A stretch of 64,000 nucleotides of DNA from Rhipidocladum racemiflorum (GCA_036346355.1 CM070577.1:18723666-18787665), one strand, 5' to 3'; counted from the first letter of the stretch, positions 10,375 through 22,819 are shown. Made by a program: numbers and translations. Notes: generated from the letters alone by a model not told the origin.

Positions 10375-13300
10375 TGTCGGGACCCGAATTTGCAAATCCG
10401 GACCCTCTGTGTATTCAGCACTAGTCCAGGAACGCGCTAGTGCACACAGTCTCAACATTGGTAAATATCACAATCATACTCAACGAAATAATAAGGTACC
10501 TTAACTAGTTAACCAAGCTGGTTGCTCGACCTTAAGGTCAAGTTATAAATATATGCCACGCAGGGCGAAAACTTAATAAAAGAGAAATAACTGCAGCGGA
10601 ATGTAAGATAACTTCATGGCACCATCCAGTATACCACAGGCAACTGATTGGGCTTGCTCCCTAATTAGACGGTTCCTCTTGGAGCTCCTCCTCCAAAGCT
10701 GGTGTAGACTCTTCTTCAACTGGTGTTGTATTGTGCCAAGGGTGAGTACTTGGTACTCAGCAAGTCATGCACGGAATGCAAACTAATATACTACATGCAT
10801 GGCTTAGTACAAAGGAGTAGCTTAGGGTATAATTGCAGCAAAACAGCATTTGACAAGTAACATAAGTAGATTCAAAAGCAGTAGAAACAAGTTTAAAAGC
10901 AATAACTTTTCCAGTAATTAAATAAACATCTTTTCCAATCCTAATCCACATTTCCATCAACATCATTAGTAAACCAAACCCAATCTTTCAAGTCCAAGTT
11001 ATTTTCAAGAAAGTCTAACCCTTGACTGTAATTCCCGAGCGATGTCCAATACCGCAAACACGGCTATTCGAATAGATTTTACACTCTGCAGAGGTTATGC
11101 ACTTTACCCACAAGATACAGCCAAACACCACAAAGGCGAGTGTCTGTAACAAAGTCTTTCGGAAACTTCTAACAGCACAAGTAGTCCTCCCCGGTGATTG
11201 CACACTAACCCTTCCCTTAGCGAAGGCGAAGTTTAGGCCAATCCACCGTTAGATGGGTACCTGGCCACAGCCCCGGTACGCTCCCCCGTACAACTACACA
11301 AAAGGTATAGTTGACACCCCGAGGTCCCACAGGTACGTTATTAGCAACTTAATCAACTAGGTCCGTCCCATTACAGACATGTGGTCGCACGTTTGACTCA
11401 GTTCAAAGGCTTGCAAGGTTAAGTCCTTAGGGTGACCAGGGCAAGACTACCCGAAGAACCAAAACATCGTTCCCGGTGCCACAACTGGCCCACCCGATCA
11501 TTCTTGCCACATGCCCCGGTCGAAATCTATTTATCAAACCCCCAGTTGATTACCATGCACCACGTGCCATCGACAATCACAACACATGATACTTCTTTCA
11601 AAACAGGTTCAATATCTCATTAAGTCAATATTAGCTTTTGATTGTCCAAAGCATTTCACGTGGCAAGGCTAAGCATACTACATCGGTCTAACTACCCATG
11701 TTGGGAATTTAATAATGTCCAACTAATAATCCACAACTAGGGTGACAAGGGGTCATGGCACATATTTAATTAACCAATGTGTCATACAGCAAGTTGGCAT
11801 GTATCTAATTTCCCAAAATTAAGTAAAGCATTTTCTAGTTAAATTAGCATGCAAATAATTAAATCAAAATATGTTTCAAAATGGGATCAACATGGTCAAA
11901 GCATAACTTGCCTTCAAAGAGTACTTATTCTTGGTCTTGATCAGGCTCCTGGGTCAACACTTCACCTTCGAAGCCTTCGGGCACTTCAACGTCTACTCGT
12001 AAAGCGTGCAAATAGCAATAAATAAATAAACAGTAGACAAAAAGTGTCCAAACATCCAAACAAAGTTCATAAACAGAGAGAGCATAATTTTATGAATTTT
12101 TAGAAACTGGAATCGTCAAATTCGGAGTTTAAATGCAAAAGTTATAACCGTTTAAAGTTTAAAGAAAACATTAATTAAATATAAACAGAAAAATATTCAT
12201 AATCAAAAATTAATTAAAATTCATATTTGAGTAGGTCTCATTTTTATGAAAATTTAGAAATTTGAATCACTCAAATCGGAGTTGAAACGCAAAAGTTATA
12301 AGCGTTTGAAGTTTGAATCCATTTTTGAAATCAATAATTCGAATTAATAAATCATTTTCTTTTTCGGAAATTAATTTATTGCGTCAGCATGACACGTGGA
12401 CCAATCGGGAGCCGCCACGTCGCCTCGGGTCCATGGACCCGGCGCACGGCGCGGCTCGGTCCACCGTGGACTCGACACTGCCAGATGTGTCATCGACACG
12501 CGGGCCCACATCGACGCCAATGGCGTGACGTCAGCACGACTCGACCGAGGACGGCTGACACACGGGCCCCACCGTGACGTCAGCGGTGACGTCATGGTGC
12601 GGTTGGCTGTCTCGCTGATACGCGGGCTCCACGCTGACGTCACGCTGACGCCGTGGCCAGGCGATCGCGGCCGATCGACCCGCAACGGTCTAAGTTCTGG
12701 ACACGCGGCACGATCTGAGCCGTTGATTTGAAAATCAACGGTCCAGATCAGATCCAACCTCACGCGTTTAAAAACTACTCGGCTGATCTGAACCGTTCGA
12801 TCTTGATCGGACGGTCAAGATCCAATATAGAGTTTACAACGTGGCTAACCCTAGCCGTTCGATCTAGATCTAACGGCTGAGATTGGATCTAGTACGGTGT
12901 GGTTAAGGCTATGTGGCGCGATCTAAACCGTTGGATCTAAATTCAACAGTTGGAAATACATCTGGAGATTAGCACATGGGATCTCACCGGGGTTGGCGTG
13001 GACGAATCTGGGCCCTTGTATCTGGATCGGACGGTGGAGCGAGCTCGGGGTCCGGCGATGGCGTGCGGCGGCGCTCGGTCACCGGGGACGGGGACGATGA
13101 CCTCTCGAACGGCGCTACGGGGCTCCTCTGGCGAAGTGAAGGGTCCCCTCCGACGCGGCTTGTCCTTGCGGTTCCAGATCTGAGCTCAACGGCGACGGAG
13201 GACGGCGGACGGCGGCGGAAACAGCGATTAACCGCGGCGGAACACCAAACCAACTACAGCGAGTTCGCGCGGGCAAACGGTGGTGGGTCAGGCGACGTTG

Positions 13301-13981
13301 TCTAGGGATACGGGTGCGCACGGAAGTCGGCAACACGCTGGCGGCGGCGGCGCATTAAATAGGCCTCTCGGCGTCCGTGAAAACCGCGGAAACCGAGGCC
13401 CACACATATGGCGCTGAATCCGAATTGGATTCGGATTGGGTGACGTGGCTCAACGTGAGCCGTTGGATCAAGATCCAACGGTGCGGGGGTTTGGGCTTGG
13501 GTCCGGCTCAGGCGACTTGGCTGGCTCGGTCGGGCTTGGGTTCGGCGACGTGGCTCAATCTCGGCCGTTCGATCTTGATCGGACGGTCGAGAGGGTTAGG
13601 GTTAGGTTCTGTTCGAGTCGGACTCGGACTCGGGTCAGACTCGGGCTCGGGTCGGGTCTGGGTCGGAGGAACAGTACAAACCAACTCGATTTTTACCATC
13701 GATTAAATATTCAAATTAATTCCCAGAAATTCATTTAATTCATTAAAAATAGCAAAACACTCAGAAAAATCTCAGAAAAATTCTAGAAAATATTTTGGAA
13801 CATTTTGGACTCAAATAAAATATTTCCAACAAAAATTTATTTGTAAAATCAAATTCTTTAATTATTTCAAAAGGGATTAAATTCAAATAAATTCCAAATA
13901 AATTCCAGAAAATTCCAAAAATTCACCAAAGTGCCAAATCTTATTTAAATTCATGAAAAGAAAAAATTTTGGGGTGTTACA
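10375..13981 (-). mobile_element. Solo LTR of a long-LTR retrotransposon, 3607 bp, target duplication GCCAA
   Basis: On the plus strand it starts TGTCGGGACCCG and ends GGGGTGTTACA, so on the minus strand it reads TGTAACACCCC to CGGGTCCCGACA. Perfect flanks GCCAA lie at 10370-10374 and 13982-13986. It aligns over its length, inverted, with the LTR at 49495-53092; shared landmarks are the GC-rich 'tccatggacccg' region and the terminal 'gggtcccga'. The 49.5-kb copy is followed by a tRNA primer site, which fixes the orientation of this copy. Open frames in the GC-rich middle (12.37-13.70 kb) arise from composition and are not called genes. The TGTAACACCC start is common in Ty3/gypsy elements, but the lineage is an inference. 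Confidence 0.9.
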
Positions 13982-14307
13982 GCCAAGCTTCAAGGTGGGG
14001 GCGATGGGGGTCGAGGAGGCAAAGGGGAGGCGGATGGGGCCGGAGGGGGAGGCGGGGAGATGGTGCCGAGGGAGATAGAGGCGGTGGCGTCCTGACAGAC
14101 AGTGGGAGGCGGAGGGTGGTGAGAGGGAGAGGGAGGGGCACGGTCGCGTGGGAGGAGGCGAGTAGATCGGGGGGCATCGAGAGATTGTGACGGCGGAGGC
14201 GGGGAGGCAATTTGAGTTAGGGTTTTGATTTTCTAATATACATCTCATAAAAAGTTGGGCCTGCATATTATAGGATACCCATTGGGTACCCACGGGTACA
14301 AATTGAT

Positions 14308-14669
14308 ACTCATGCCCATTCTATTTCTATGATCTTATTGGGTATCCAAACCCGAAAACCCATAGGCTACCCGTGCCCACCCTTATCGGGTCGGTACCCG
14401 TAAGTACCTAAACCCATAGGTAAAATTGCCATCCTACGTCCCGCGCCCTATTTATTTTTCTTTTTTTTCGTCGTTGTTGTTGTTGCGCACTCATGCCCAT
14501 TCTATTTCTATGATCTTATTGGGTATCCAAACCCGAAAACCCATAGGCTACCCGTGCCCACCCTTATCGGGTCGGTACCCGTAAGTACCTAAACCCATAG
14601 GTAAAATTGCCATCCTACGTCCCGCGCCCTATTTATTTTTCTTTTTTTTCGTCGTTGTTGTTGTTGCGC
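14308..14669. repeat. Perfect-period 181-bp tandem duplication
   Basis: 14308-14488 and 14489-14669 are nearly identical ('actcatgcccattctat' to 'gttgttgttgttgcgc'). The unit spans the right end of the hAT-like element and its flank, so the duplication is younger than that insertion. The 181-bp length is coincidentally that of the satellite; the sequences are unrelated. Confidence 0.93.
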
Positions 14670-15846
14670 GCATGCATGTGCTGTGGCACGTAGGTGGTAT
14701 GTAGGTCATTGGCATTTGGAGTCTTGGGGTAGGATCGACGTGATCTGGGTGGGTTTTTAATGCATTTTCTTCTGCTGGATGTCGTCGAGATGTGAGCAGT
14801 GGGGTACTAAGAACAAAAATAGAGAGAGAGAGAGGTGGTCACCGAATAAAGCTAATATAATATGCTTATATATTTTTCGTCCTAATATAAGTTGTATAGA
14901 TCTTAAAGTAAACAAATGGATAAGTAATAACCATTTAGCTTTTATTTATACTTTAATATTTTTGTAACATTCAGAAAGAAAAGCATAGAAACACCTATCA
15001 GAGAGAAAACCCGTAGAAAATGCATACAATCTAAAATACTTAGTGCAATTTAAGTTCATATGTAAAATATGAATGAAAATTACACATAAGGTACCTTGCT
15101 AAAGAATATAATACTATGAATGCCAATAAATACGTGCGATTAACAATCTGTAGAACAAAAATATCTAAATTAATGAGATAACAAGAAAATTAATTATGAG
15201 TAATTACAAACATTGAAATGAAATCCAACATACCGCAAAGCAGCTAGCTATGGCCGGACAAGAAAGCAAGTCCATTTTCTGAGATTTCATCTTTTGGAAG
15301 TGATCTATGATTGTTTTATCACCTATGCTTTTAAATATTTCTCGCTCTATGAAGCGCACCATCAAGTCATTGAGTCAATCATCGGAGACTTTGTTGTACA
15401 AGTATGTCTTGATAATTGTCTAGATTAAAATCAATCTGAGGCTTCTTTGGTTAAGTTGTGCTATTATTGGTTCGAGGATTAATTCCACTGGGACTGTTCA
15501 AAACATAGCTATGCAAAGTTCGTTTGTCCACATTTTGCGAATCTACAATAATTTTTATAGTACCTACGAGAAGTTGAGACTATACTAAAAAACATAATTA
15601 ATTTTTGCTTCTATATATTGATATTTAACATTTTTATAATTTATGAATTATTTCAACAAATAATTAACATAAAAAATTACCTTATAATCTTCTTGGCTCT
15701 CGGAGCTGAGGCCGAGATGTGCTAGCTCCACGGGTGTCGACGCGCCGGGCACCCGAGCGGCTCCTTGCCTCCTCCTCCGCAGGTCGCAGCTTGATTGACC
15801 ACATTCCTTCCTCCTGCGTCGTCGTCTGCCCACCTCCTCTGTCACT
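14670..15846. other. Intergenic AT-rich DNA
   Basis: No gene or element with readable boundaries. Contains a (GA)n-like stretch near 14820. A GC-rich segment at 15690-15845 continues after the following solo LTR at 17418-17780 and may be one interrupted old sequence. TCACT at 15842-15846 is the left target duplication of that LTR. Confidence 0.5.
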
Positions 15847-17417
15847 TGAAAAGATGTGATAATTGCCTAGAGGGGGGGGATGACTAGGCTATTTAAATTT
15901 TTTAAAGCAATTTACTACAGCGGAAAAGTATCGGACGTTCCGATGATATCGGAACTTCCGGTATTCAGTCGGAATGTCCGATCAGTTCTGAGAGAGGAGA
16001 GCTGAGCTTAACACTAGTAATCCAAAGACTTGTTCTAGTCTACTAGTAAACACAAGAAAGTAAATCAGCAAGTCTTAGAAAGTATCAATCGAAAAGCAAG
16101 AGCACAATACGCAAGAAATTATTTCCCGGAGTTCGGATCTTTGAGGGGATCGTACGTCTCCGTTGAGGAGGCTCACGAAGAGCCGGGTCTTTTCCAACCC
16201 TTTCCTCCCAAACATCGGTCACACTTGAAGTTTGGTTCCACTATTTGTTCCTTCCCTTTCGGAGGCGGAACGTGCCTTCACAAACTTCTCACGGCTTCCC
16301 ACAATCATCGGGAGTTCGTGAGTGACGCCTAGCCGTCTAGGAGTCCTTCAACCTCCAAGAGAAATGAATGCGCTTGATTCTTGATCTTGGAGATGCTCTT
16401 TAGTGCTCAAGATGAATGAATCATTTTCTATATGCTCACAATCACACTTAATTCACTCACTCACTAGATGATCACTAAGATCAAGGAGGAGGGTTCAAGA
16501 AAGCTCTAGGATGTGCTCAAGGTGCTCAAGAGACCAGCAAAGGCAAGTGTGTAACCCCCAAAAGAAGGGGGAGAGGGGTATATATAGTTTTGGTTCAAAA
16601 CTAGCCGTTATACCTGCACTCAGCCACAGATCGGAATATCCGAACCTAACTTCGGAACTTCCGATGAGTGCAAACTACCAGACCTGAAAAACTTCCAATG
16701 GTCGAAAACTAAGTGCATCGGAATGTCCGATCTCATCTTTGGAACTTCTGATGACACCCAGAGAAGGAACTCAACAAAGCTTTCTAAGTCAACATCAGAA
16801 TGTCCGATAAAGGGATCGGAACATCCGAAACAAACAGAGAGTTCCCAAACTGGAAATTAACTCCTTCGGAACATCCGAAGCGAAACTTCGGACAGTCCGA
16901 ACTCGACAGAGAGTACCCCTTTTCAGGACAACACGCATCGGAACATCCGATACTAAAGATCGGAACTTCCAATTTCAACAGAGAGTACCCTAACAGGAGA
17001 ACAACAGGCATCGGACTAGAGCACAACTACACATCGGAATGTCTGAAACTTTGGAATATCCGACCTAACATCGGAACATCCGATAGGAACTTAAAAGCAA
17101 ACCCAATCCAATGCGAGTGTGGAGACTTTAAACCTCTCAAGGGACTAACCATCATTCATCTGAGCAGCTAGACCATCTCTAGACCAATTTCAAAGCATCC
17201 CTCTTAATAGTACGGCATTCCTATGACTCAAGAAATTTAAAATACATACGCGAGTTGCCGTTTTTCTTACTCAATCCATTTTGAGGGTACCCGATGGACA
17301 TAGATGATCTCTTCTTGAAACTTTTACCTGTTCATAAACTAGTTGAACACGTTAGATTCTTTAATCGTTTGTCATTAATCATCCAAAACAATATTAGGGG
17401 GCCTAGATGCACTTTCA
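15847..17417. mobile_element. Solo LTR, 1571 bp, target duplication TCACT
   Basis: Starts TGAAAAGATGTGATAATTGC and ends CTAGATGCACTTTCA, with perfect flanks TCACT at 15842-15846 and 17418-17422. The early 'tgcctagaggggggg' segment relates it to the solo LTR at 8749. It carries palindromic TCGGAAC-TTCCGA motifs near 15930-15985 and in a long array at 16625-17085. No internal domain or partner LTR is adjacent. Confidence 0.87.
16625..17085. repeat. Array of TCGGAA-CTTCCGA palindromes
   Basis: At least ten copies of ATCGGAACATCCGA or ATCGGAACTTCCGAT-type palindromes, often in pairs separated by an 'acagagagtaccc' spacer. They keep a frame open at 16800-17171, but this is repeat-driven and not a gene. 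Confidence 0.85.
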
Positions 17418-18279
17418 TCACTGCTCTCCCATCTCGCTAGCTCTCTGCGGGCCGCGCCACCACCCTCACCTTGCGGATCACCTCCTTTGTTGTCGCTCGC
17501 TCCCGGGGCCTAAGGGGCTCCTCCGCATGCTGCCCACAACTTTCCCCCTGCATTGACGACTCACCACCTGAGGAGTCCTCCCTCGCTGCCCAGTGCAGGC
17601 CCTGTCGCCTCCGATCCCCTCTGTCACTAGCACCACCCACCCTTTGCTTCCATTGCCGCCTGAGTGGGAGAGACCTCGTATGTTGCAGCCCAAGAGGTTC
17701 CTCACCCTCTCTGTCGCCGCCGCGCCGCGCACCGCTTGACGGTCACCCCCTTCATTGCACACGGGCCACGGTCGACGGTTAGTTACTCTCCTTATTCTTG
17801 AATTAGGGATTTGAGGAGTAGGTGGGGATTGAGGAATGGGGAATTAGGGATTGGAATGGGTTCAAGTTAAACTCAAGTCTATCTGATCTGGTACAACTGA
17901 GTGTACGAAATGACGGAATGGGTCTGCTTTTTGCTTCCTGTCAGACCAACTCTCCTCTTCTTCAACCTCCAATTAATCTCACTTCTTACCCCTTGCTTCT
18001 TATGCCATCGGCAGTCGGTGCTCCACCATTAACAAGACCAAATTGAAAAGGTGACAGTGCCGAGGTCTCAGAGGACGTGATGACTAGAGCTAGTGTGTGC
18101 GCCACTGGTCACTCGTGTAGAGGCGGAGAGGGTAGAGCTAGTAGGGTTTGACGAGCTGAAGACCGAGGAGTTCTCGATGGGTACGTGCTTGGATGGAGTA
18201 CAACGATGGTTCAACTGTATTCTTTTGATTGCTATTATCCATTAATAATCCATAAGGCCATCTAAAAATAATGGTAATA
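17418..18279. other. Intergenic, GC-rich then AT-rich
   Basis: 17418-17780 is GC-rich with short open frames on both strands and no recognised domain. It probably continues the sequence interrupted by the solo LTR. 17780-18279 shows nothing identifiable. Confidence 0.45.
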
Positions 18280-18574
18280 CTCCCTTCGATTTCATATTTC
18301 CTGTTGTTTTAGACAAAATTTCACATACCAAGAAGTGATTAATAGAGTGCTAATTTCCTAATATGGCCATATTAAATAGTTTGGAAATAGTGTGATCCCA
18401 ATTCTCAAAGCAAGGATACCCAATCGTTATGTGTGCATACAGAGTTCAAGCGTCAGCAATCAATACGTATGCTTTGAAAATCTGGTGTCATTAAATGCAG
18501 AATGATCCAACGACAGAAATTTTCAACCAAACTACAGAACGCTCCAACGACATGAAATATGAAACCGGAGGGAG
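18280..18574. mobile_element. Stowaway-type MITE, 295 bp
   Basis: The terminal inverted repeats are CTCCCTTCGATTTCATAT and ATATGAAACCGGAGGGAG, and the target duplication is TA (18278-18279 and 18575-18576). The CTCCCT start and TA target are diagnostic of Tc1/mariner-related Stowaway elements of grasses. Confidence 0.93.
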
Positions 18575-18576
18575 TA

Positions 18577-19690
18577 ATCCATAAGGTAGTGTCATTTGTG
18601 GGTCTTGCCAAAATTCCCGTTATGCCTTGTTTAACAGAATTGTTAGTTTGCTGTTACTTTCTCGTGTCATAAAAACATGTCATTTTAGACCTGACAGTTG
18701 ATACTGTCCCAAAATAGCACTTTAACCACTAATTTATATTTTAATATAGTTATAAAATCTAATAAAATTATAATATTATAAAAATACTTTTCGAAATAAA
18801 TCTACATATTTAATTTTCATATATCTAATATAAATACGTAAAAAGCAATTGGTATCCCAAAACGACATTTATTTCAACATGATTAACGACGAAAACAATC
18901 CATTGGCTTTTTTTTAATGATGACAAACTAGATTCGTTTACAGGCTGAACATGATTACTACGGTACAAGTCTAGTAGAAAAACCCAGCCCGATGGACATT
19001 TCGTGGGCTCTTAAAAGTCTAAAACTATGGGCCACGAGCCCAGCAATAGCCCAAGGTTGTAAAAAGGTATAAACGGGCGTTCAAGTTTCAATCCTTGTCG
19101 GCATGCCCTCCTTTTCAAATTCCAATATCTGTCAGGCCTATGGTAAGTCAGACATTTTCCTTTGTAAGAGCATTTTACAATACCATCCTGAACAGTTTCT
19201 CTTATAGAGGCTGAAATGTTTGGACAACTTGATTTTCAGCCGGCATCAGTCCCATTATTATGCCGTGGAGCATCTGCATGGCGTTCTCTCTTTTGAGACG
19301 ATGACTTGATCATTTTACATCTACATCTAACTGGACATAAGCTGATCATTGGGGCCAAAGAAGATTTGAACACGCAAGTCTACTGTTTTATTTAAATTTT
19401 TTTAATAAAAAATGCTAACATAGGACTGTATGACGTCAGTTCCCACCCGATGGGATAGGAACTAGCCGTCCGATCAAATACAGTCGAACAAACCATATCT
19501 CCCTCGTTCCTCGCTCACCCATAAGGCCGCCCCGATCAATCTCCTCCTGCTTATTGCCCCAGCGATCTGCTCCCGTGCGGCCACCCCGGCGAGCTCCTTA
19601 GCCTCTGCTTGTGCTGCCACCTTATCCTCCTGCTGCGTCACACCCGCCCATTCTCTACACGTAACACCCAACACGACATCTGGCTGGCGA
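18577..19690. other. Intergenic, no gene recognised
   Basis: AT-rich to mixed composition. A short open frame on the minus strand (19674-19474) is alanine-rich and unrecognised. No element ends could be defined. Confidence 0.4.
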
Positions 19691-20345
19691 TTTCACTCGA
19701 TTTAAGCAAGTTTTATGGTGTTTCAAACTAGTTTCATGTTTCAACGGCACGTTTCGTAAACAAATTCAAAGTTTTAGTAACTTTCAACAAAATTCATGCT
19801 TGTTTCATGGTGATTCAAATGAGTTTCAAGTTTGAACGCTAAGTTTCAGAAACAAATTCAAATTTTTTGGCAAATTTCAACAAAAAGTTTATGCAAGTTT
19901 CATGATGTTTAAAACGAATTTCGAGTTTCAACGGCAAGTTTTAGAAACAAAATCATAGTATTGAGAAAGTTTCAACAAAGCTCATGCAACTTTCATAAGT
20001 TCCAAGGGAAAACAAATGAAAACCAGTTTCATATGAGCTTCACGAGATTCGCCAAATTTTCATAAAATCAAGCGAGTTTCACGGTATTTTTAGGCAAGTT
20101 CCAAATAAAGTTTGGGAGGAGTTTCATGCAATTTGAAACATCCGAGCAAAAAATTTCTCACCTTTCATGCATCAGTCGTTCATCGGAGACAGATACGAGG
20201 AGGGTAACTCATTGGAGACGAAGATGAGGGGTTTCAACAAGTTTCGGACATTACAAATTAGTTTCAACTTTAACAAAATTTTCAAAGTCAAGTTTCAAAC
20301 ATGTTCCAAGGATTCAACATTTTTTTTTTCAAAACGTTCAGCATA
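19690..20345. repeat. Degenerate AGTTTCA-rich repeat
   Basis: The word AGTTTCA or CAAGTTTCA and close variants occur dozens of times at irregular 20-60-bp spacing, often in the context 'aagtttca.gaaacaaattc'. The pattern suggests an old tandem repeat. No coding sequence is seen. Confidence 0.65.
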
Positions 20346-20499
20346 TTTAAAGTTTAAGTAGCAAAGTTCCAGAAAAAATTCAGATAATAAATTGAAAGAT
20401 TCAAAGCAAGTTTCGAATGTTTCAAGAAAAAAAATATAAAACACAGGGGGTTATGGATCTTGAGATTCAGGTGTAGAAGCACCGTACTTGCAATAGCCT

Positions 20500-20735
20500 C
20501 CGCGTACTCACTCGTTCGCCAAACCGTTGGCGCGGCAGGCAAGTGCCGGAAAAAATGCTCAAATATACAAAACGAAAATACAAAATCGCAGAAATATACA
20601 ACAGGGGAAAAAATTGCAAAAGTAGCAGTGGGTGACGCCACGTTGCACGGCGGCTGCCACGCTTCACGGCGGTAGCCCTGGCTGCCGCCACACCGCACGG
20701 CGGCAGGCAGGTGTCGCTCGCCCGTCGCTTTGAAT
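20500..20735 (-). repeat. Inverted copy of the 37.80-37.98 kb segment
   Basis: The reverse complement shares 'gtatatttctgcgatttt', 'tgtatatttgagcatttttt' and the GC-rich 'gtggcggcagccagg' module with 37795-37980. The two copies bracket the Mutator-like gene complex in inverted orientation. GGCTGCCGCC-type modules also occur at 26.57-26.66 kb. Confidence 0.75.
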
Positions 20736-21117
20736 TGTAGGTTTTCTTTTTTTTCTCTCTGATTTTTCGACCGGATCCGATTGAAATGCAAATAACTTTC
20801 GCTATACAACTCCAAATTTAATAAGACAACATTCTAAATTTGTGTAAAATCATGTGGATTATGAATATGCAAAAGAATTTTAGTTTTGATTATTGTGCAG
20901 CAAATGTTCGGATCAGCTGCACCTCTGAATTTTCCTCATCCTAATCCTCTCCTGTTTCAGTTCTTACCCGCTTTTCTTTTCTAGTTTTAGCCATTTGAAA
21001 GAGATATATGCGTAGCTTGCGACTTCAGTTTCGTAAGTTTGCGCGCCAGCAAATTCAAAGGGATAGACATGTACATGCATAGTAGTATGGATGGATAATT
21101 CCAGTCTAATAGACTGT

Positions 21118-21534
21118 AGAACTTGTAATCTAGGCTGGCTTTCATGGCTCAATAGGAAAGAAAAGGAATCAAGCAAAGAAGGCTACCAATTGATGACTGC
21201 TTTGACGATCATTGTGAAAAGCACGTACATGCAGGCAGTAACCTTAGGAACAAAACTCAACCTTAGTAGGGCACATACAACGAAAGTTTAGATGATGAAA
21301 TAAGCAACAGATTATATTACAAGGGCATTACAATAGTGACGAAATTGCTAGTAGTACCTACCATAGCACTGATTATCATGGTGGAACAAGTGATCGTTCC
21401 GCCTATCTTCGTAGAGTGGGTATGATGCCGAACATTTTCTGCATATTACATCACCCGTGAATTGTTGTCACTATGTCATCGGGTAGCCTATGCCGTACGT
21501 CCAACGTGCTCCCAACTGCTGCCGAATGGGTAGC
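21118..21534 (-). other. 3' flank of the first GRF gene; repeat boundary
   Basis: 21118-21235 is the inverted match to 1385-1500. 21290-21430 ('gatgaaataagcaacagatt', 'cactgattatcatggtggaa') is nearly identical to 24530-24660, which lies downstream of the second GRF gene. It is therefore a shared 3' region of two tandem paralogues. Confidence 0.65.
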
Positions 21535-22745
21535 TTATGCCGTACGTCTCAGGGGTATAAGACGTAACTTGTTTGTGTGCATTCTGTGGAGTTCTTCCCT
21601 CCCATATGGGCATGTCATCCCGAATTCGGTGTCCCCTATGTTAATATCGCCCGGGTTCCCGGATGGTCTTTGTAACCCGGTAAGGATTTCTTGCATTGTG
21701 CGAACCTCGGCCGGCTGCTTCCCCTTGTCCCTTCTTAGAGTGGAGGAACCCTCTTCCACTTCTGGTGCCTTGCGGAGACGTCTTCTCTGTTTCGGCTCGC
21801 ACTCCACTATATGGTGCAGGAGGTGCGTGTTGGGCTTGTCCTTGTACAATCGGAAGCGTGCCCTGCAGTCCATGCAGTATGCCCGCTGTGGTTGTTGAAT
21901 AATACCTTCGGCGTACTCGGGGTCTGGCTTTTCAGGGCGGAAGTAGCACCACAGAGAGGGTTGCTCCCCCCAGTTATCCCATATGGGAAGTTTGAGATGT
22001 GGGTGATACTTCTCCGAGTCCACCCAGTTGAAGTAGGCGCACCATTCATCCTCGGCCAAGGGGCACCGGTAGAATCTCCGGTCCGCTAGATCCTCATGGC
22101 AGGTATCAACCACTACCTGCAGGTCATGATCGCAAAATTCGGGGCTTCCGGGTGTGGGCCCTTGAGGATGTTTCTCCTTTGACTTTATCAATTTTGCAAG
22201 TTTCTTCTTGAAGTCCTGTATGTGATGAAGCTGTTTAGAATTACTACTTTGTGACTGTAACATTAGCATGTCGCATGAAACTCACCGATTGGTTGCTCCC
22301 TTGCCCACCGGCCCTGAACTCCGGTTGATCTAGAACGGGGGACATATCCCGGCGGCCTCTCCCACCGGGTGAAGTTCTCGGGCGAAGTGGGGTAGGCGTC
22401 GTGGCAATTGTTGAGAAATTCGTAGTCACGTCGTTCTGGCCCATCGATCCATTGGAAGAAGCAACACCGGTCCTTCTGCTAGAAAACAAAGAACGATGCA
22501 TGAAATGGTAGTTGTACCCTGTATTGTATGGACACCAGTAGGTTTACCTCTTAGCCGTGGCCACAACAGTAATGAGCGCGGGCGGCCGTAGCTCTGTGCG
22601 TAGACTGCATGATCTTCGCTGGAAGGTTGCAGGCGCAATTAGGTCGGGGCAATTCCGGCAGAACTGGAGCGTCAACACTACTCTCATCCGGGTATTCAGG
22701 GCGGGTTAAGTTTCTCTTGCTGAAGAGGCGACGGTAGAACGACAT
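21535..22745 (-). pseudogene. Two-GRF-zinc-finger protein gene, nonsense-interrupted
   Basis: Exon 1 (22745-22548) starts MSFYRRLFSKRN and carries the first half of a GRF-type zinc finger (CACNLPAKIM, then ARAHYCC). A GT donor follows at 22547. Exon 2 (22478 to about 22286) supplies RCCFFQWIDG, the second half. A third coding part (to 21535) holds another finger, TCHEDLADRRFYRC then WCAYFNWVD, followed by a third Cys-rich region (AYCMDCRARF) and a basic C-terminal tail. GRF fingers bind nucleic acid in other proteins; the role here is unknown. An in-frame TAA (22553-22551) sits two codons before the exon 1 donor, and the phase of the last intron does not fit perfectly. A pseudogene or a misread junction is possible. 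A TATA box lies about 75 bp upstream of the start codon. Confidence 0.65.
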
Positions 22746-22819
22746 CGTGCCCTAATTTGTGTAAAGTCAGCTGAAGTTTATTGCCGGTCTGTTGGTAATG
22801 GATGTGTACCCCTCCACCG

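Larger units (their letters stand above)
8331..14436. mobile_element. hAT-like DNA element, filled by two solo LTRs
   Basis: The left end TAGGGAAGACAAT and the inverse of the right end, TAGGATGGCAATTT, are imperfect inverted repeats of a type common in grass hAT elements. The flanks TGTCCCGT (8323-8330) and CGTCCCGC (14437-14444) agree in six of eight positions, fitting an old 8-bp target duplication. Both arms carry GGGTACC/ACCCGAACCC-rich subterminal repeats (8365-8480 and 14270-14430). Removing the nested LTRs leaves about 0.9 kb with GC-rich G-run sequence at 8480-8748 and 13987-14200 and no transposase. The reading is less secure than for the other elements here because the ends are diverged. 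Confidence 0.55.

Noticed and set aside
12371..13706. Long GC-rich open frames on both strands
   Set aside because: They lie wholly inside a solo LTR and overlap one another in several frames. Composition explains them.
21473..21902. A 141-residue plus-strand frame
   Set aside because: Antisense to the GRF-finger coding sequence, which has the recognisable Cys/aromatic pattern.
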